Shown in pieces: positions 1-8,295 of a DNA stretch of 52,351 bases. The stretch is from Alkaliphilus peptidifermentans DSM 18978 (lineage in GTDB: Bacteria; Bacillota; Clostridia; Peptostreptococcales; Natronincolaceae), in contig NZ_FMUS01000032.1 of the NCBI RefSeq assembly GCF_900101495.1, forward strand, positions 1-52,351, read 5' to 3'. The position numbers were made by a program, and so were the translations under genes. Within the stretch, counting starts at the first letter, position 1. Each line of letters opens with the position of its first letter. The notes below the pieces were generated by a model that worked only from the letters and a program-made list of their open reading frames with translations, did no database searches and was not told the origin of the DNA.

Positions 1-49
1 GTGTTAAAGAATTAATTAAAGGGAATTATGCAATTTTCTCATATTAAAA

Positions 50-73
50 AAGACAAGAAAAAAAACTTGTCTT
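50..73 (-). terminator. Hairpin, likely terminator for leftward transcription
   Basis: An 8-bp stem (AAGACAAG / CTTGTCTT) encloses an A-rich loop. Read on the minus strand it is followed by a T-rich tract, so it would end transcripts arriving from the eut side, or belong to an upstream gene outside the window. On the plus strand no T-run follows. Only the structure is seen; function is inferred. Confidence 0.3.
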
Positions 74-95
74 GTAAATTCTAGTATGGTATTAT
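67..95 (+). promoter_or_regulatory. Candidate sigma-A-type promoter of the eut operon
   Basis: TTGTCT (67-72) and TATTAT (90-95) are separated by 17 bases, and lie just upstream of the antiterminator leader of eutS. The match to TTGACA/TATAAT is imperfect (4/6 and 5/6). The position, upstream of both leader hairpins, is what a EutV-controlled operon needs. Confidence 0.35.
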
Positions 96-116
96 GATAT
101 TAATAATTGAAAATAG

Positions 117-156
117 TTACACAATGGGGTGTAATGATTAAAAAGCGACGAAGCTT
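117..156 (+). promoter_or_regulatory. ANTAR (EutV) antiterminator RNA, eutS leader
   Basis: The first hairpin has the 6-bp stem TTACAC/GTGTAA (117-134) closing the hexaloop AATGGG, with A at loop position 1 and G at position 4 as known for ANTAR target RNAs. A second small hairpin, AAGC/GCTT with hexaloop GACGAA (143-156), overlaps the 5' arm of the following terminator. Two hairpins, the second mutually exclusive with a terminator, is the known EutV target design. The second loop deviates (G instead of A at position 1), so it may bind more weakly than the eutA leader. Confidence 0.7.
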
Positions 157-192
157 GCAGAAAGAAAAATATTTTTCTTAGCGAGCTTTTTT
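151..192 (+). terminator. Regulated terminator in the eutS leader
   Basis: A long stem pairs AAGCTTGC plus a purine-rich arm with a pyrimidine arm ending in GCGAGCTT, followed by a run of T. Its 5' arm shares bases 151-156 with the second antiterminator hairpin, so EutV binding should prevent terminator folding and let transcription reach eutS. Confidence 0.75.
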
Positions 193-228
193 ATGTTTTT
201 GCATCAATATTTATGAAGGGGTGATTTG

Positions 229-579
229 ATGGCAGCAGAAGAAAAACAGAGAGTAATTCAAGAGTATGTACCAGGAAAACAAGTCACATTAGCTCATTTA
301 ATTGCCCATCCTGAACACAGCATTTATAAAAAGCTTGGATTGATTGAAGATAATTATAATGCCATAGGTATTTTAACCATAACACCTAGTGAAGCTGCTA
401 TTATTGCAGCTGATGTGGCTACTAAATCTGCCAGTGTGGAAATCGGTTTCCTAGATCGTTTTAGTGGGTCTTTGGTTATTACAGGGGATGTTTCCAGCGT
501 GGAATCTGCTCTCCAGGGAGTGATAGATGCCTTAACAAATACACTTGATTTTACCCCTGCAAAATTAACTCGATCTTAG
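229..579 (+). CDS. eutS: EutS, BMC-H shell protein (permuted)
   Basis: A small hexamer-forming shell protein of the ethanolamine microcompartment, 116 residues, the usual EutS size. It shows the circularly permuted BMC fold typical of EutS/PduU: an N-terminal beta-strand segment (residues about 8-25, [20 protein letters not shown]) precedes the core containing [15 protein letters not shown] and [12 protein letters not shown]. The ATG at 229 is preferred over the in-frame TTG at 226 because AAGGGGTGAT lies at proper spacing. It is the first gene after the antiterminator leader and is followed 11 bp later by eutP. Confidence 0.93.
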   Translation: MAAEEKQRVIQEYVPGKQVTLAHLIAHPEHSIYKKLGLIEDNYNAIGILTITPSEAAIIAADVATKSASVEIGFLDRFSGSLVITGDVSSVESALQGVIDALTNTLDFTPAKLTRS

Positions 580-590
580 GAGGAGCCTAG

Positions 591-1022
591 ATGAAGAAGG
601 TTATTTTAGTAGGAAGAAGCAATAATGGAAAAACCTCCCTTAGTCAAAAACTAAACCAACAGGAATTAGCCTACAAGAAGACTCAAACGATGGAATTTTC
701 TAACCATATTATAGATACACCGGGGGAATACATAGAAAATAGGAGATACTATCATGCTATTATAAGTGCTTCTGTAGATTGTGATGTTATAGGTCTTCTG
801 CAGGCTGCAAATGAACCTGATTGTATTTTTCCACCAGGCTTTGGGAACTTTTTTAATAAACCTGTTATAGGAATTATTACTAAAATAGATTTAGAAAGGG
901 ATACTTCGGCTGTAGAAAAAATCTTATATGCTGCAGGAGCCCAGAGGATTTTTAGAGTAAGCTCTGTTACTACAGAAGGAATAAAAGAAATAACAGCTTA
1001 TATTGAAGAAAAAGAGTATTGA
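591..1022 (+). CDS. eutP: EutP, small P-loop protein
   Basis: EutP/PduV-type small GTPase-like protein of 143 residues. The P-loop GRSNNGKTS (residues 8-16), the Walker B-like DTPGE, and the guanine-specificity motif TKID are all visible. EutP homologues are reported as acetate kinase-like or GTPase-like proteins; I cannot tell which activity applies here. It is co-transcribed with eutS (RBS AGGAGG overlapping the spacer). The 100-bp gap after it is the largest in this part of the operon and may hold the eutVW promoter. Confidence 0.9.
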   Translation: MKKVILVGRSNNGKTSLSQKLNQQELAYKKTQTMEFSNHIIDTPGEYIENRRYYHAIISASVDCDVIGLLQAANEPDCIFPPGFGNFFNKPVIGIITKIDLERDTSAVEKILYAAGAQRIFRVSSVTTEGIKEITAYIEEKEY

Positions 1023-1060
1023 ATTCTCAAAAAAATATCCTGTAAACCTTTAATTAATTG

Positions 1061-1066
1061 TATAAT
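1061..1066 (+). promoter_or_regulatory. Candidate -10 box before eutV
   Basis: A perfect TATAAT lies in the 101-bp gap between eutP and eutV. No convincing -35 hexamer stands 16-18 bases upstream. A weak constitutive promoter for the regulator pair would make biological sense, because EutV and EutW must be present before induction. This is inference. Confidence 0.25.
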
Positions 1067-1123
1067 TTGAATAAGGTGTAAAGTAATCAACGGAGATTAT
1101 GAAGTATTAAAGGAGGAAATGCC

Positions 1124-1693
1124 ATGAAAGGGCGAGTGGTAATAGCCGATGACGAACCTATTACTAGAATGGATATAGTAGAAATGATGCATGAAGAAGG
1201 CTACAATGTTGTAGGAGAGGCTTCGGATGGACTTGACGCAATTGAGCTATGCAAAAAGTACAAACCAGATTTAGTATTAATGGATGTTAAAATGCCTTTG
1301 TTAAATGGCTTAAAGGCTGCTGAAGTGATTAATCAAGATGAGTTGGCAGGATGTATTGTACTGGTTACAGCCTATAGCGGAAAAGAATTCATTGAAGAAG
1401 CTAAAAATGCCGGTGCCATGGGGTATATTGTTAAACCAATAAGTGAGAAGAATTTATTGCCTGCTCTAGAGGTGGCCATATCAAAAAGTAAAGAATTTAA
1501 TAGAATGAAAAAAGAAGTTAAAAAAGCCCAGACTCAGCTGGAGGACAGAAAACAGATAGAAAGAGCAAAGGGAATTCTGATGAAAAATGAAGGACTCTCA
1601 GAGGAAGAAGCCTACAATAGGATAAGAACATTAAGTATGTCGAAAAGGCTTTCTATGGGGGAAATAGCCAAGATAATTACAATGAATCAATAG
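1124..1693 (+). CDS. eutV: EutV, ANTAR response regulator (antiterminator)
   Basis: RNA-binding response regulator of 189 residues. An N-terminal receiver domain (residues about 1-120) has the acidic pair ADDE, the phosphoacceptor aspartate in LVLMDVKMP, and the KP switch lysine in YIVKPIS. A coiled-coil linker leads to a C-terminal ANTAR domain (about 130-189) with the signature IERAKGILM and a hydrophobic three-helix pattern. The known role is to dimerise when phosphorylated and bind paired hexaloop hairpins to block termination. Both expected targets are in this window (117-156 and 3127-3164). RBS AAAGGAGG precedes the ATG. Confidence 0.95.
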   Translation: MKGRVVIADDEPITRMDIVEMMHEEGYNVVGEASDGLDAIELCKKYKPDLVLMDVKMPLLNGLKAAEVINQDELAGCIVLVTAYSGKEFIEEAKNAGAMGYIVKPISEKNLLPALEVAISKSKEFNRMKKEVKKAQTQLEDRKQIERAKGILMKNEGLSEEEAYNRIRTLSMSKRLSMGEIAKIITMNQ

Positions 1694-1715
1694 ATAGATG
1701 CTGAGGGGTGAAGGA

Positions 1716-3125
1716 ATGGTAAGGGAGCTATGTGAAACCTATACAAAATTATCCGACACAGATATTCTTATTCTAGAAGACCTAAAGCAAATGTTGCCAC
1801 TAATTTCAAGAGCTATTAAAGCTGATGTATTCATTGATTGTCTAACCAATATCCCTAATATCGCTATTGTTGTTGCAGAAGCTAAACAAAGTCAAGAAGA
1901 GTCTATGTATCAGTATTCAGTTGTTGGAAAATTCGCTTTGGGAGAAAATGAACCTGCTGCTTTACGGACACTAGAGACTGGAGTTTCCTCCAGGGACTTA
2001 AAGGCACTAACACAGGAGAATAAAACAGTCAGACAAAGCGTAGAGCCTATAAAGAATAAGAAAGGTCAAGTGATCGGTGTTTTGATTATTGAACAAGATA
2101 TTACAAAGGATATTAAAAGAGATAAGGAAATGGAATATTTACTGGAAGCAACTGAAAAATTAACAGAAACCTTAAGCACTTTGAAGAGTGCTGAAAATAC
2201 GATTATTCATCACGTTAATGAAGCCATTATTATGTTTAATAGCAAAGGCATTGCCACTTATTGCAACCCTGAAGCTTATCAGCTTTACAAGAAGCTAGGC
2301 TACCAAGATGAAATCATTGGGTTATCCTTTAACAACTTGACCATGGGAGGTATAAGCTTCTCTGGTGTCATCCATAAGGATATTGTTAATGTAGTGGAAG
2401 TAAAGATAGGGAAGCTGTCTCTGAGAGTTAAATATGTAGCTATGGAAGATAAAAATGAAGTTATTGGATTTATTATGATTATTAAAGATGTCACAGAGGT
2501 AAAGGAGAAGGAAATGGAGCTAATTTCCAAATCTGTTGCCATCAGTGAAATACATCATCGTGTTAAGAATAATCTGCAGACAATTGCCAGTTTGCTGAGA
2601 TTACAGTCACGGCGGATTCACGATGGTAAAGCAAAGCAAGCCTTTAATGAAAGCATTAGTAGAATTCTAAGTATAGCCATAACCCACGAATTACTGGCCC
2701 AAAAAGGCTTGGATCATATAGATTTACGAACCATTTTAGAGAGAATAAAGGAAAGTATTATGGACTATGTAATATCTCCAGAGAAAAATATTACTATTCA
2801 TATAGAAGGAGATCATATCATTGTAAACTCGGATAAAGCTACGTCTATTGCATTGGTGGTAAATGAACTTTTGCAGAATTCCTTAGAGCATGGATTCGAG
2901 GGAAGGGAAGAAGGTAATATTCAAATCAGTATAAATAAGGGGGAAATTTACACTCGTGTAACTGTTATAGACAATGGTGCAGGCTTTGATACAAAAACAG
3001 TTAAGAGAAAGAGTCTGGGATTAAGTATTGTAAAAAGTATTGTTGAAGAAAGACTTTATGGCAATTTGCAAATAAACTCCAGCCATGATGGAACAGAAAT
3101 AATTTTTAATTTTAAAAATGAATAA
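1716..3125 (+). CDS. eutW: EutW, ethanolamine sensor histidine kinase
   Basis: Cytosolic sensor kinase, partner of EutV. The N-terminal half (about 1-150) fits the sensory domain of this kinase group and has no transmembrane segment. A PAS-like region follows (about 165-265), then a HisKA_2-type dimerisation box with the phospho-histidine in SEIHHRVKNNLQT, and an ATPase domain with N-box VNELLQNSLEHG and G-box DNGAGFD. I chose the ATG at 1716 rather than 1698, because GAGGGGTGAAGGA sits directly before it. It follows eutV by 22 bp and is followed by the second regulated leader. Confidence 0.93.
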   Translation: MVRELCETYTKLSDTDILILEDLKQMLPLISRAIKADVFIDCLTNIPNIAIVVAEAKQSQEESMYQYSVVGKFALGENEPAALRTLETGVSSRDLKALTQENKTVRQSVEPIKNKKGQVIGVLIIEQDITKDIKRDKEMEYLLEATEKLTETLSTLKSAENTIIHHVNEAIIMFNSKGIATYCNPEAYQLYKKLGYQDEIIGLSFNNLTMGGISFSGVIHKDIVNVVEVKIGKLSLRVKYVAMEDKNEVIGFIMIIKDVTEVKEKEMELISKSVAISEIHHRVKNNLQTIASLLRLQSRRIHDGKAKQAFNESISRILSIAITHELLAQKGLDHIDLRTILERIKESIMDYVISPEKNITIHIEGDHIIVNSDKATSIALVVNELLQNSLEHGFEGREEGNIQISINKGEIYTRVTVIDNGAGFDTKTVKRKSLGLSIVKSIVEERLYGNLQINSSHDGTEIIFNFKNE

Positions 3126-3126
3126 A

Positions 3127-3164
3127 CAAAGCACAATGGGGTGCTTTTGAAGGGCAATGGGGCC
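3127..3164 (+). promoter_or_regulatory. ANTAR (EutV) antiterminator RNA, eutA leader
   Basis: Two hairpins carry the identical hexaloop AATGGG. P1 is CAAAGCAC/GTGCTTTTG (3127-3149, one bulge). P2 is GGC/GCC (3153-3164) and its 3' half is shared with the 5' arm of a strong terminator. A1 and G4 of each loop match the established ANTAR RNA rule. This is a textbook EutV target and the better of the two in this window. Confidence 0.88.
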
Positions 3165-3207
3165 AAAAATCTATAGTAACATATAGATTTTTGGCCCCAT
3201 TGTCTTT
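3159..3207 (+). terminator. Regulated terminator in the eutA leader
   Basis: A 17-bp near-perfect stem pairs 3159-3175 (GGGGCCAAAAATCTATA) with 3182-3198, followed by a T-rich tract. Bases 3159-3164 belong to antiterminator hairpin P2 too, so the structures exclude each other. Without EutV it should stop transcription between the regulators and the catabolic genes. Confidence 0.9.
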
Positions 3208-3228
3208 ATATAGGAAGGAGTGGAAACT

Positions 3229-4662
3229 TTGAGAGAAAACGTTTTGAGTGTGGGAATTGACATTGGTACTTCAACAACTCAGCTGGTGTTTAGTAGACTC
3301 ACCATCGAGAATACAGCTTCCATAATGTCCATTCCTAAAATACAGATTATAGATAAAGAGGTTGTTTACAGAAGTGATATACATTTTACACCTTTATTAT
3401 CGGAAACAAAAATCAATGGAGAAGCTATTCGGAAAATTATTGAATTAGAATATATAAAAGCAGATATCCCCTTTGAAAAAATTGATACAGGTGCAGTAAT
3501 TATTACTGGAGAAACAGCCAGAAAGGAAAATGCCAACGAAATCCTTAGCACCCTCAGCGGTTTAGCAGGAGACTTTGTTGTAGCTGCTGCAGGTCCAGAT
3601 TTAGAAAGTATTATTGCAGGCAAAGGAGCAGGAGCAGGAAAATTATCAAAAGAAAAAAGCTGTACTGTAGTTAACTTAGACATAGGTGGAGGCACAACCA
3701 ACATAGCCATCTTCAAGAATGGTGAAGTTGTTGATACTGCTTGCCTTGATATAGGAGGGCGGTTAATAAAATTTGAAGATGATCAACTGAAGGTGGCCTA
3801 TGCCTCAAAGAAAATTAAGCTTTTAGCTAAGGATATAGGTGTTAAAATCCAAATAGGCAAAAGTTTATCGTTAGATGAAGTAGAGCTTATGTGTAAAAGG
3901 ATGGCAGATATATTGGCAGAGAGCTTAGGGATTATTCCCCAAACACCTCTCCTGCAAGAGATGTTAACAGGAACACCTTTAAAATTGAAGCAGAAGATTG
4001 ACTATATTTCCTTTTCAGGAGGAGTAGCAGATTGCATCAATAGTAAGGACAGTACACCTCCATTCAAATATTGTGATATTGGTATTATTCTTGGAAAATC
4101 CATTGGATCCTCATCATGGTTAGAAGGCTCAAGAGTGATACAAGCCAGTGAGACCATTGGCGCAACTGTTGTGGGAGCAGGAACCCATACAACAGAAATA
4201 AGCGGCAGCACCATTACTATTGAATCATCCATTTTACCTATGAAGAATATTCCCATTTTAAGGCTAAATCAAGAGGAGGAAGAGCTTGTCAATGATCAGC
4301 TAAGCTGTAAAATTGCAGAAAAGCTAGATTGGTTTCGCCTGGAAAATGGTCAACAGCTGGTGGCTTTAGCTATGAAGGGGTTTAAAAATCCCAACTTTCA
4401 TCAAATACAGCAATTGGCGAAGGCAATTATAAAAGGATTTGAAAGTAAATTGGAAGAAAAGGAGCCCTTAATTATTGTAGTAGAAAATGACATGGCAAAG
4501 GTACTAGGACAAGGCATCCTTGCCCACTTAATTGACAAAAAAGATGTAATTTGTATCGACTCTATTAAAGTGGATAATGGGGATTACATTGACATTGGAA
4601 AGCCTTTAGCCAATGGAAAGGTAGTACCCGTTATTATAAAAACCTTGGTACTTAATTATTAA
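3229..4662 (+). CDS. eutA: EutA, ethanolamine ammonia-lyase reactivase
   Basis: Reactivating factor that exchanges damaged cobalamin out of EutBC in an ATP-dependent way. It has the actin/Hsp70 ATPase fold: phosphate-1 loop GIDIGTSTTQ near the N-terminus and phosphate-2 loop LDIGGGTTN in the middle. Length (477 residues) is normal for EutA. The TTG at 3229 (protein start MRENVLSVGIDIG) is preferred over the GTG at 3220, since AGGAAGGAG abuts the GTG but is well spaced for the TTG. It is the first gene behind the second antiterminator leader. Confidence 0.93.
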   Translation: MRENVLSVGIDIGTSTTQLVFSRLTIENTASIMSIPKIQIIDKEVVYRSDIHFTPLLSETKINGEAIRKIIELEYIKADIPFEKIDTGAVIITGETARKENANEILSTLSGLAGDFVVAAAGPDLESIIAGKGAGAGKLSKEKSCTVVNLDIGGGTTNIAIFKNGEVVDTACLDIGGRLIKFEDDQLKVAYASKKIKLLAKDIGVKIQIGKSLSLDEVELMCKRMADILAESLGIIPQTPLLQEMLTGTPLKLKQKIDYISFSGGVADCINSKDSTPPFKYCDIGIILGKSIGSSSWLEGSRVIQASETIGATVVGAGTHTTEISGSTITIESSILPMKNIPILRLNQEEEELVNDQLSCKIAEKLDWFRLENGQQLVALAMKGFKNPNFHQIQQLAKAIIKGFESKLEEKEPLIIVVENDMAKVLGQGILAHLIDKKDVICIDSIKVDNGDYIDIGKPLANGKVVPVIIKTLVLNY

Positions 4663-4680
4663 ATAGAAGGGAGATATGAC

Positions 4681-6048
4681 ATGATATTAAAAACAAAGTT
4701 ATTTGGCATTGTTTATCAGTTTAAGAGCTTAAATGAAGTGATGGCTAAAGCCAATGAAGAGAGGTCAGGAGATAAACTGGCGGGACTGGCAGCAACCTCT
4801 ATTACAGAAATGGTAGCAGCAAAGGAAGTATTAAGCAATCTTACACTAAAGGACATTAGAAACAATCCAGCTGTACCCTATGAAACAGATGAGGTAACAA
4901 GAATTATTCAAGATGGTGTCAATGAAAAAATCTACAATGAAATCCAAAACTGGACAGTTTCAGAGTTAAGGGAATGGATTTTAAACAACGAAACATCAGG
5001 TAGTGATATTAGAAGAATCAGTAGAGGCTTAACCAGCGAGATGGTGGCAGCGGTTACTAAGCTTATGTCAAATCTAGATTTAGTATATGGTGCAAAAAAA
5101 ATTGTTGTTACTGCCCACTGCAACACCACCATTGGAGAAGCAGGTACCTTGGCCTATAGACTTCAGCCTAACCATACAACTGATAATATAGAAGGCATCA
5201 AGGTATCTCTTTATGAAGGGTTAAGCTATGGGGTTGGGGATGCAGTATTGGGCTTAAATCCTGTAAACGATACAGTAAACAGTGTGAAAAATGTATTGAA
5301 ATTATTTGAAGAAGTAAAGCATCAATGGAAAATTCCAACCCAAACCTGTGTTTTGGCCCATGTAACAACCCAGATGGAGGCTATTAGACAGGGTGCACCT
5401 TCAGATCTGATTTTCCAAAGTATAGCAGGAACAGAAAAAGGAAATGAAGCCTTTGGTGTAAATGACAGTATTTTATCTGAAGCAAAAGACCTTGTATTAA
5501 AAGAAGGAACCTCTACAGGGCCAAACGTTATGTATTTTGAAACAGGTCAAGGCTCTGAGCTTTCTTCAGATGCCCACATGGGTGTTGATCAGGTAACCCT
5601 AGAAGCCAGATGCTATGGATTAGCAAAAAAATATAATCCCTTCCTAGTAAATACCGTTGTTGGATTCATTGGACCTGAATATCTGTACAATAGCAAACAG
5701 GTAATTAGAGCAGGGCTTGAGGATCACTTCATGGGCAAATTATCTGGCATTCCAATGGGGGTAGACGTGTGCTATACCAACCATATGAAGGCTGATCAAA
5801 ATGATATAGAAAACTTAAGTATTCTATTAGGCAGCTGTGGGTGCAATTTCTTGATTGGAGTTCCAGCAGGAGATGATATTATGCTTAATTACCAAAGCTC
5901 AAGCTTCCATGACGCCGCTACCCTAAGAGAATTATTAAAATTAACACCAATTCCTGAATTTCAAAATTGGTTAGAAAAAATGGGAATATATGAGAATGGG
6001 AAATTATCGAAAAAAGCTGGAGATGCATCAATTTTTTTAAGTAAATAA
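4681..6048 (+). CDS. eutB: EutB, ethanolamine ammonia-lyase large subunit
   Basis: Catalytic TIM-barrel subunit of the adenosylcobalamin-dependent ethanolamine ammonia-lyase, which converts ethanolamine to acetaldehyde and ammonia. The 455-residue length and stretches such as ISRGLTSEMVAAVTKLMS, ETGQGSELSSDAH and CYTNHMKADQND are characteristic of EutB. It lies between the reactivase and the small subunit, as in other eut operons. The enzyme acts inside the microcompartment. Confidence 0.97.
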   Translation: MILKTKLFGIVYQFKSLNEVMAKANEERSGDKLAGLAATSITEMVAAKEVLSNLTLKDIRNNPAVPYETDEVTRIIQDGVNEKIYNEIQNWTVSELREWILNNETSGSDIRRISRGLTSEMVAAVTKLMSNLDLVYGAKKIVVTAHCNTTIGEAGTLAYRLQPNHTTDNIEGIKVSLYEGLSYGVGDAVLGLNPVNDTVNSVKNVLKLFEEVKHQWKIPTQTCVLAHVTTQMEAIRQGAPSDLIFQSIAGTEKGNEAFGVNDSILSEAKDLVLKEGTSTGPNVMYFETGQGSELSSDAHMGVDQVTLEARCYGLAKKYNPFLVNTVVGFIGPEYLYNSKQVIRAGLEDHFMGKLSGIPMGVDVCYTNHMKADQNDIENLSILLGSCGCNFLIGVPAGDDIMLNYQSSSFHDAATLRELLKLTPIPEFQNWLEKMGIYENGKLSKKAGDASIFLSK

Positions 6049-6075
6049 AGAAAAAAGAAAAAGGAGGGCATTGGA

Positions 6076-6975
6076 TTGATTTCAGAAGAGGTAATTAAGG
6101 ATATGGTTCAGCAAATTGTTGAAAAAATGGTCATAGATAAAAAGCAAAGGGATGTAGAGAATAATCTGCCAAAAACAAATGTAAATAAACAGTCAATGGA
6201 ATGTGTAAATGATGAAAAGCTTAAAGATTTAACAGCAATTCAAATACAGGATTATTTTGCAGTACCGGACCCAGATAATAAGGAAGCCTATCTAGAGCTT
6301 AAACAAAATACTCCTGCCAGAGTTGGAATTTGGAGGACAGGACCTCGTTATCCTACAAATACATTATTGAGATTCAGGGCTGATCATGCTGTTGCTATGG
6401 ATGCTGTCTTCACTTATGTTTCGGAGGAATTGCTGGAGGAAATGGGCTTATTTTCAGTGAGTACATTATGCCGTGATAAGGATGAATATATGACAAGACC
6501 TGATTTAGGCAGAAAATTTAGTCAAGAAAGTATCGAGACGATAAAGGAAAAGTGCATAAAAAGTCCTCAAGTACAAATCTATGTTTCTGATGGCTTGAGT
6601 TCAACCGCCATAGAGGCAAATATTAAGGATATTTTACCCTCCATTATGCAAGGACTAAAAAACTATGGTTTAAAGGTAGGAACACCATTTTTTGTTAGTC
6701 ATGGAAGGGTACCAGCTATGGACGTTATTTCTGAAGTGCTTGATGCTGAAGTAACAGTTGTATTAATTGGTGAAAGGCCAGGTTTAGCTACAGGTGAAAG
6801 CATGAGCTGCTATATGGCTTATGGCGGAAAAGTAGGTATGCCTGAATCTAGAAGAACAGTAATATCCAACATTCATAGGGGTGGAACCTCCGCTACAGAG
6901 GCAGGTGCTCACATAGCTGAAATTGTTAAAGAAATGATAGAACAAAAAGCAAGTGGTTTAGAGCTTAAGCTATAA
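6076..6975 (+). CDS. eutC: EutC, ethanolamine ammonia-lyase small subunit
   Basis: Small subunit, contributing to the cobalamin-binding site of the lyase, 299 residues. The core from about residue 50 is typical (TPARVGIWRTGPRYPTNTLL; GERPGLATGESMSCYMAYG; HRGGTSATEAGAHIA). The N-terminus (MISEEVIKDMVQQIVEKMV) is an amphipathic helix followed by a polar linker, as expected for a microcompartment-targeting peptide. The TTG start is set by AAGGAGGG seven bases upstream. Confidence 0.95.
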   Translation: MISEEVIKDMVQQIVEKMVIDKKQRDVENNLPKTNVNKQSMECVNDEKLKDLTAIQIQDYFAVPDPDNKEAYLELKQNTPARVGIWRTGPRYPTNTLLRFRADHAVAMDAVFTYVSEELLEEMGLFSVSTLCRDKDEYMTRPDLGRKFSQESIETIKEKCIKSPQVQIYVSDGLSSTAIEANIKDILPSIMQGLKNYGLKVGTPFFVSHGRVPAMDVISEVLDAEVTVVLIGERPGLATGESMSCYMAYGGKVGMPESRRTVISNIHRGGTSATEAGAHIAEIVKEMIEQKASGLELKL

Positions 6976-6998
6976 ATAATAGAAATGGAGTGAAGAAC

Positions 6999-7652
6999 AT
7001 GAAAAATGATGCATTGCGTGCTTCTGTCCTAAGTGCAAAAATCATTCCTAATGTGAGCCTTGATATGGCGAAGGAACTGAAGCTGGAGGAGGGACATAGA
7101 AGTATTGGAATTGTTACTGCTGATAGTGATGATGTGACCTATACAGCTCTGGATGAAGCAACGAAAAAAGCAGATGTTAGAGTGGCTTATGGAAAGTCCT
7201 TCTATGGAGGCGCTGCCAACGCCAATACCAAGCTGGCTGGAGAGGTTATTGGCATTATCTCTGGACCAAATCCAGCAGAAGTAAGAAGTGGGTTAGATGC
7301 AATCGTTGATTTTATAGAAAATGATGCTTGCTTTTATAGTGCAAATGATGATGATTCCATTGCATATTATGCCCATTGTGTCTCTAGAACAGGCTCCTAT
7401 TTATCAGATGTTGCAGGCGTGCAAGAGGGAGAAGCTTTAGCCTATGTAATAGCCCCGCCTTTAGAGGCAATGTATGCCTTAGATGCTGCTATGAAGGCTG
7501 CTGATGTTCAAATGGTATGCTTTTATGGTCCTCCTAGTGAAACCAACTTTGGTGGTGGATTATTGACTGGAAGCCAATCAGCATGTAAGGCTGCATGTGA
7601 TGCTTTTGCTGAAGCAGTGAAATTCGTAGCCGATAACCCTACAAAATACTAA
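6999..7652 (+). CDS. eutL: EutL, BMC-T shell protein
   Basis: Trimeric tandem-BMC-domain shell protein of 217 residues, the normal EutL length, with two BMC-like repeats (about 1-105 and 106-217; ALDEATKKADVRVAYG and ALDAAMKAADVQMVCF mark equivalent helices). EutL trimers form a gated pore in the shell facets. The ATG at 6999 is used rather than the GTG at 6990, which is part of the ribosome site. Confidence 0.93.
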   Translation: MKNDALRASVLSAKIIPNVSLDMAKELKLEEGHRSIGIVTADSDDVTYTALDEATKKADVRVAYGKSFYGGAANANTKLAGEVIGIISGPNPAEVRSGLDAIVDFIENDACFYSANDDDSIAYYAHCVSRTGSYLSDVAGVQEGEALAYVIAPPLEAMYALDAAMKAADVQMVCFYGPPSETNFGGGLLTGSQSACKAACDAFAEAVKFVADNPTKY

Positions 7653-7668
7653 AGTGAGTTGAGCTATT

Positions 7669-8295
7669 ATGAGTTATAATGCATTGGGACTACTGGAAAC
7701 CTATGGCTATATTCCAGCTATTGTAGCTGTGGATGCTGCTTTAAAGGCGGCAAATGTTACACTTAAAGACCTTCAGTGTATTGGGGGAGGTTTGGTAACC
7801 ATGATGGTGGAGGGAGATGTGGCAGCTGTTCAAGCGTCAATTGAAGCTGGAAGTGCTGCTGCACAAGCAATAGGTCATGTTATTTCTCAGCATGTGATTC
7901 CAAGACCTATTAATCAGCTAAAGTCTTTAATTGAAGGGGGGGGAAATACCAATCAACAGATAGAAGAATCCAACTCCAGCAAATTAGTGGAAGCAGCTAA
8001 TAAGGCAGAAGAAGTAGAAGAAGTTGAAGAAGTACAAAAAAACCAAGAAGAACAAGAAATAGAAGAAATAGAAGAATTGGTAGTTAGTAAAACTAAGGAC
8101 TCAGTGATTTATCATAATGAAAAAGGTATGAAAATTACTTCAAAAAAAGATCTCAATAGAATGAAGGTAGTAGACCTAAGAAAGATGGCTAGGGGATTGA
8201 AAGGATTTTCAATGGAAGCAAAAAAAATCAAGTTCGCTAATAAATCAGAATTAGTGCAGGCTATATTAAATTATCTAAAAATGGAGGTGGAATAG
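7669..8295 (+). CDS. BMC-H shell protein with Rho-N-like C-terminal domain (EutK-like)
   Basis: Residues 1-90 are a standard BMC-H domain (GLLETYGYIPAIVAVDAALK; pore region IGGGLVTMMV; VIPRP). A roughly 50-residue glutamate-rich linker follows (about 100-145). The last 45 residues (KKDLNRMKVVDLRKMARGL and onward to SELVQAILNYL) resemble the Rho N-terminal/SAP-like helical fold. E. coli EutK also appends a putative nucleic-acid-binding domain to a BMC domain, but of a different type. The position after eutL and 1-bp overlap with eutE fit a minor shell protein. The function of the tail is unknown. Confidence 0.85.
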   Translation: MSYNALGLLETYGYIPAIVAVDAALKAANVTLKDLQCIGGGLVTMMVEGDVAAVQASIEAGSAAAQAIGHVISQHVIPRPINQLKSLIEGGGNTNQQIEESNSSKLVEAANKAEEVEEVEEVQKNQEEQEIEEIEELVVSKTKDSVIYHNEKGMKITSKKDLNRMKVVDLRKMARGLKGFSMEAKKIKFANKSELVQAILNYLKMEVE

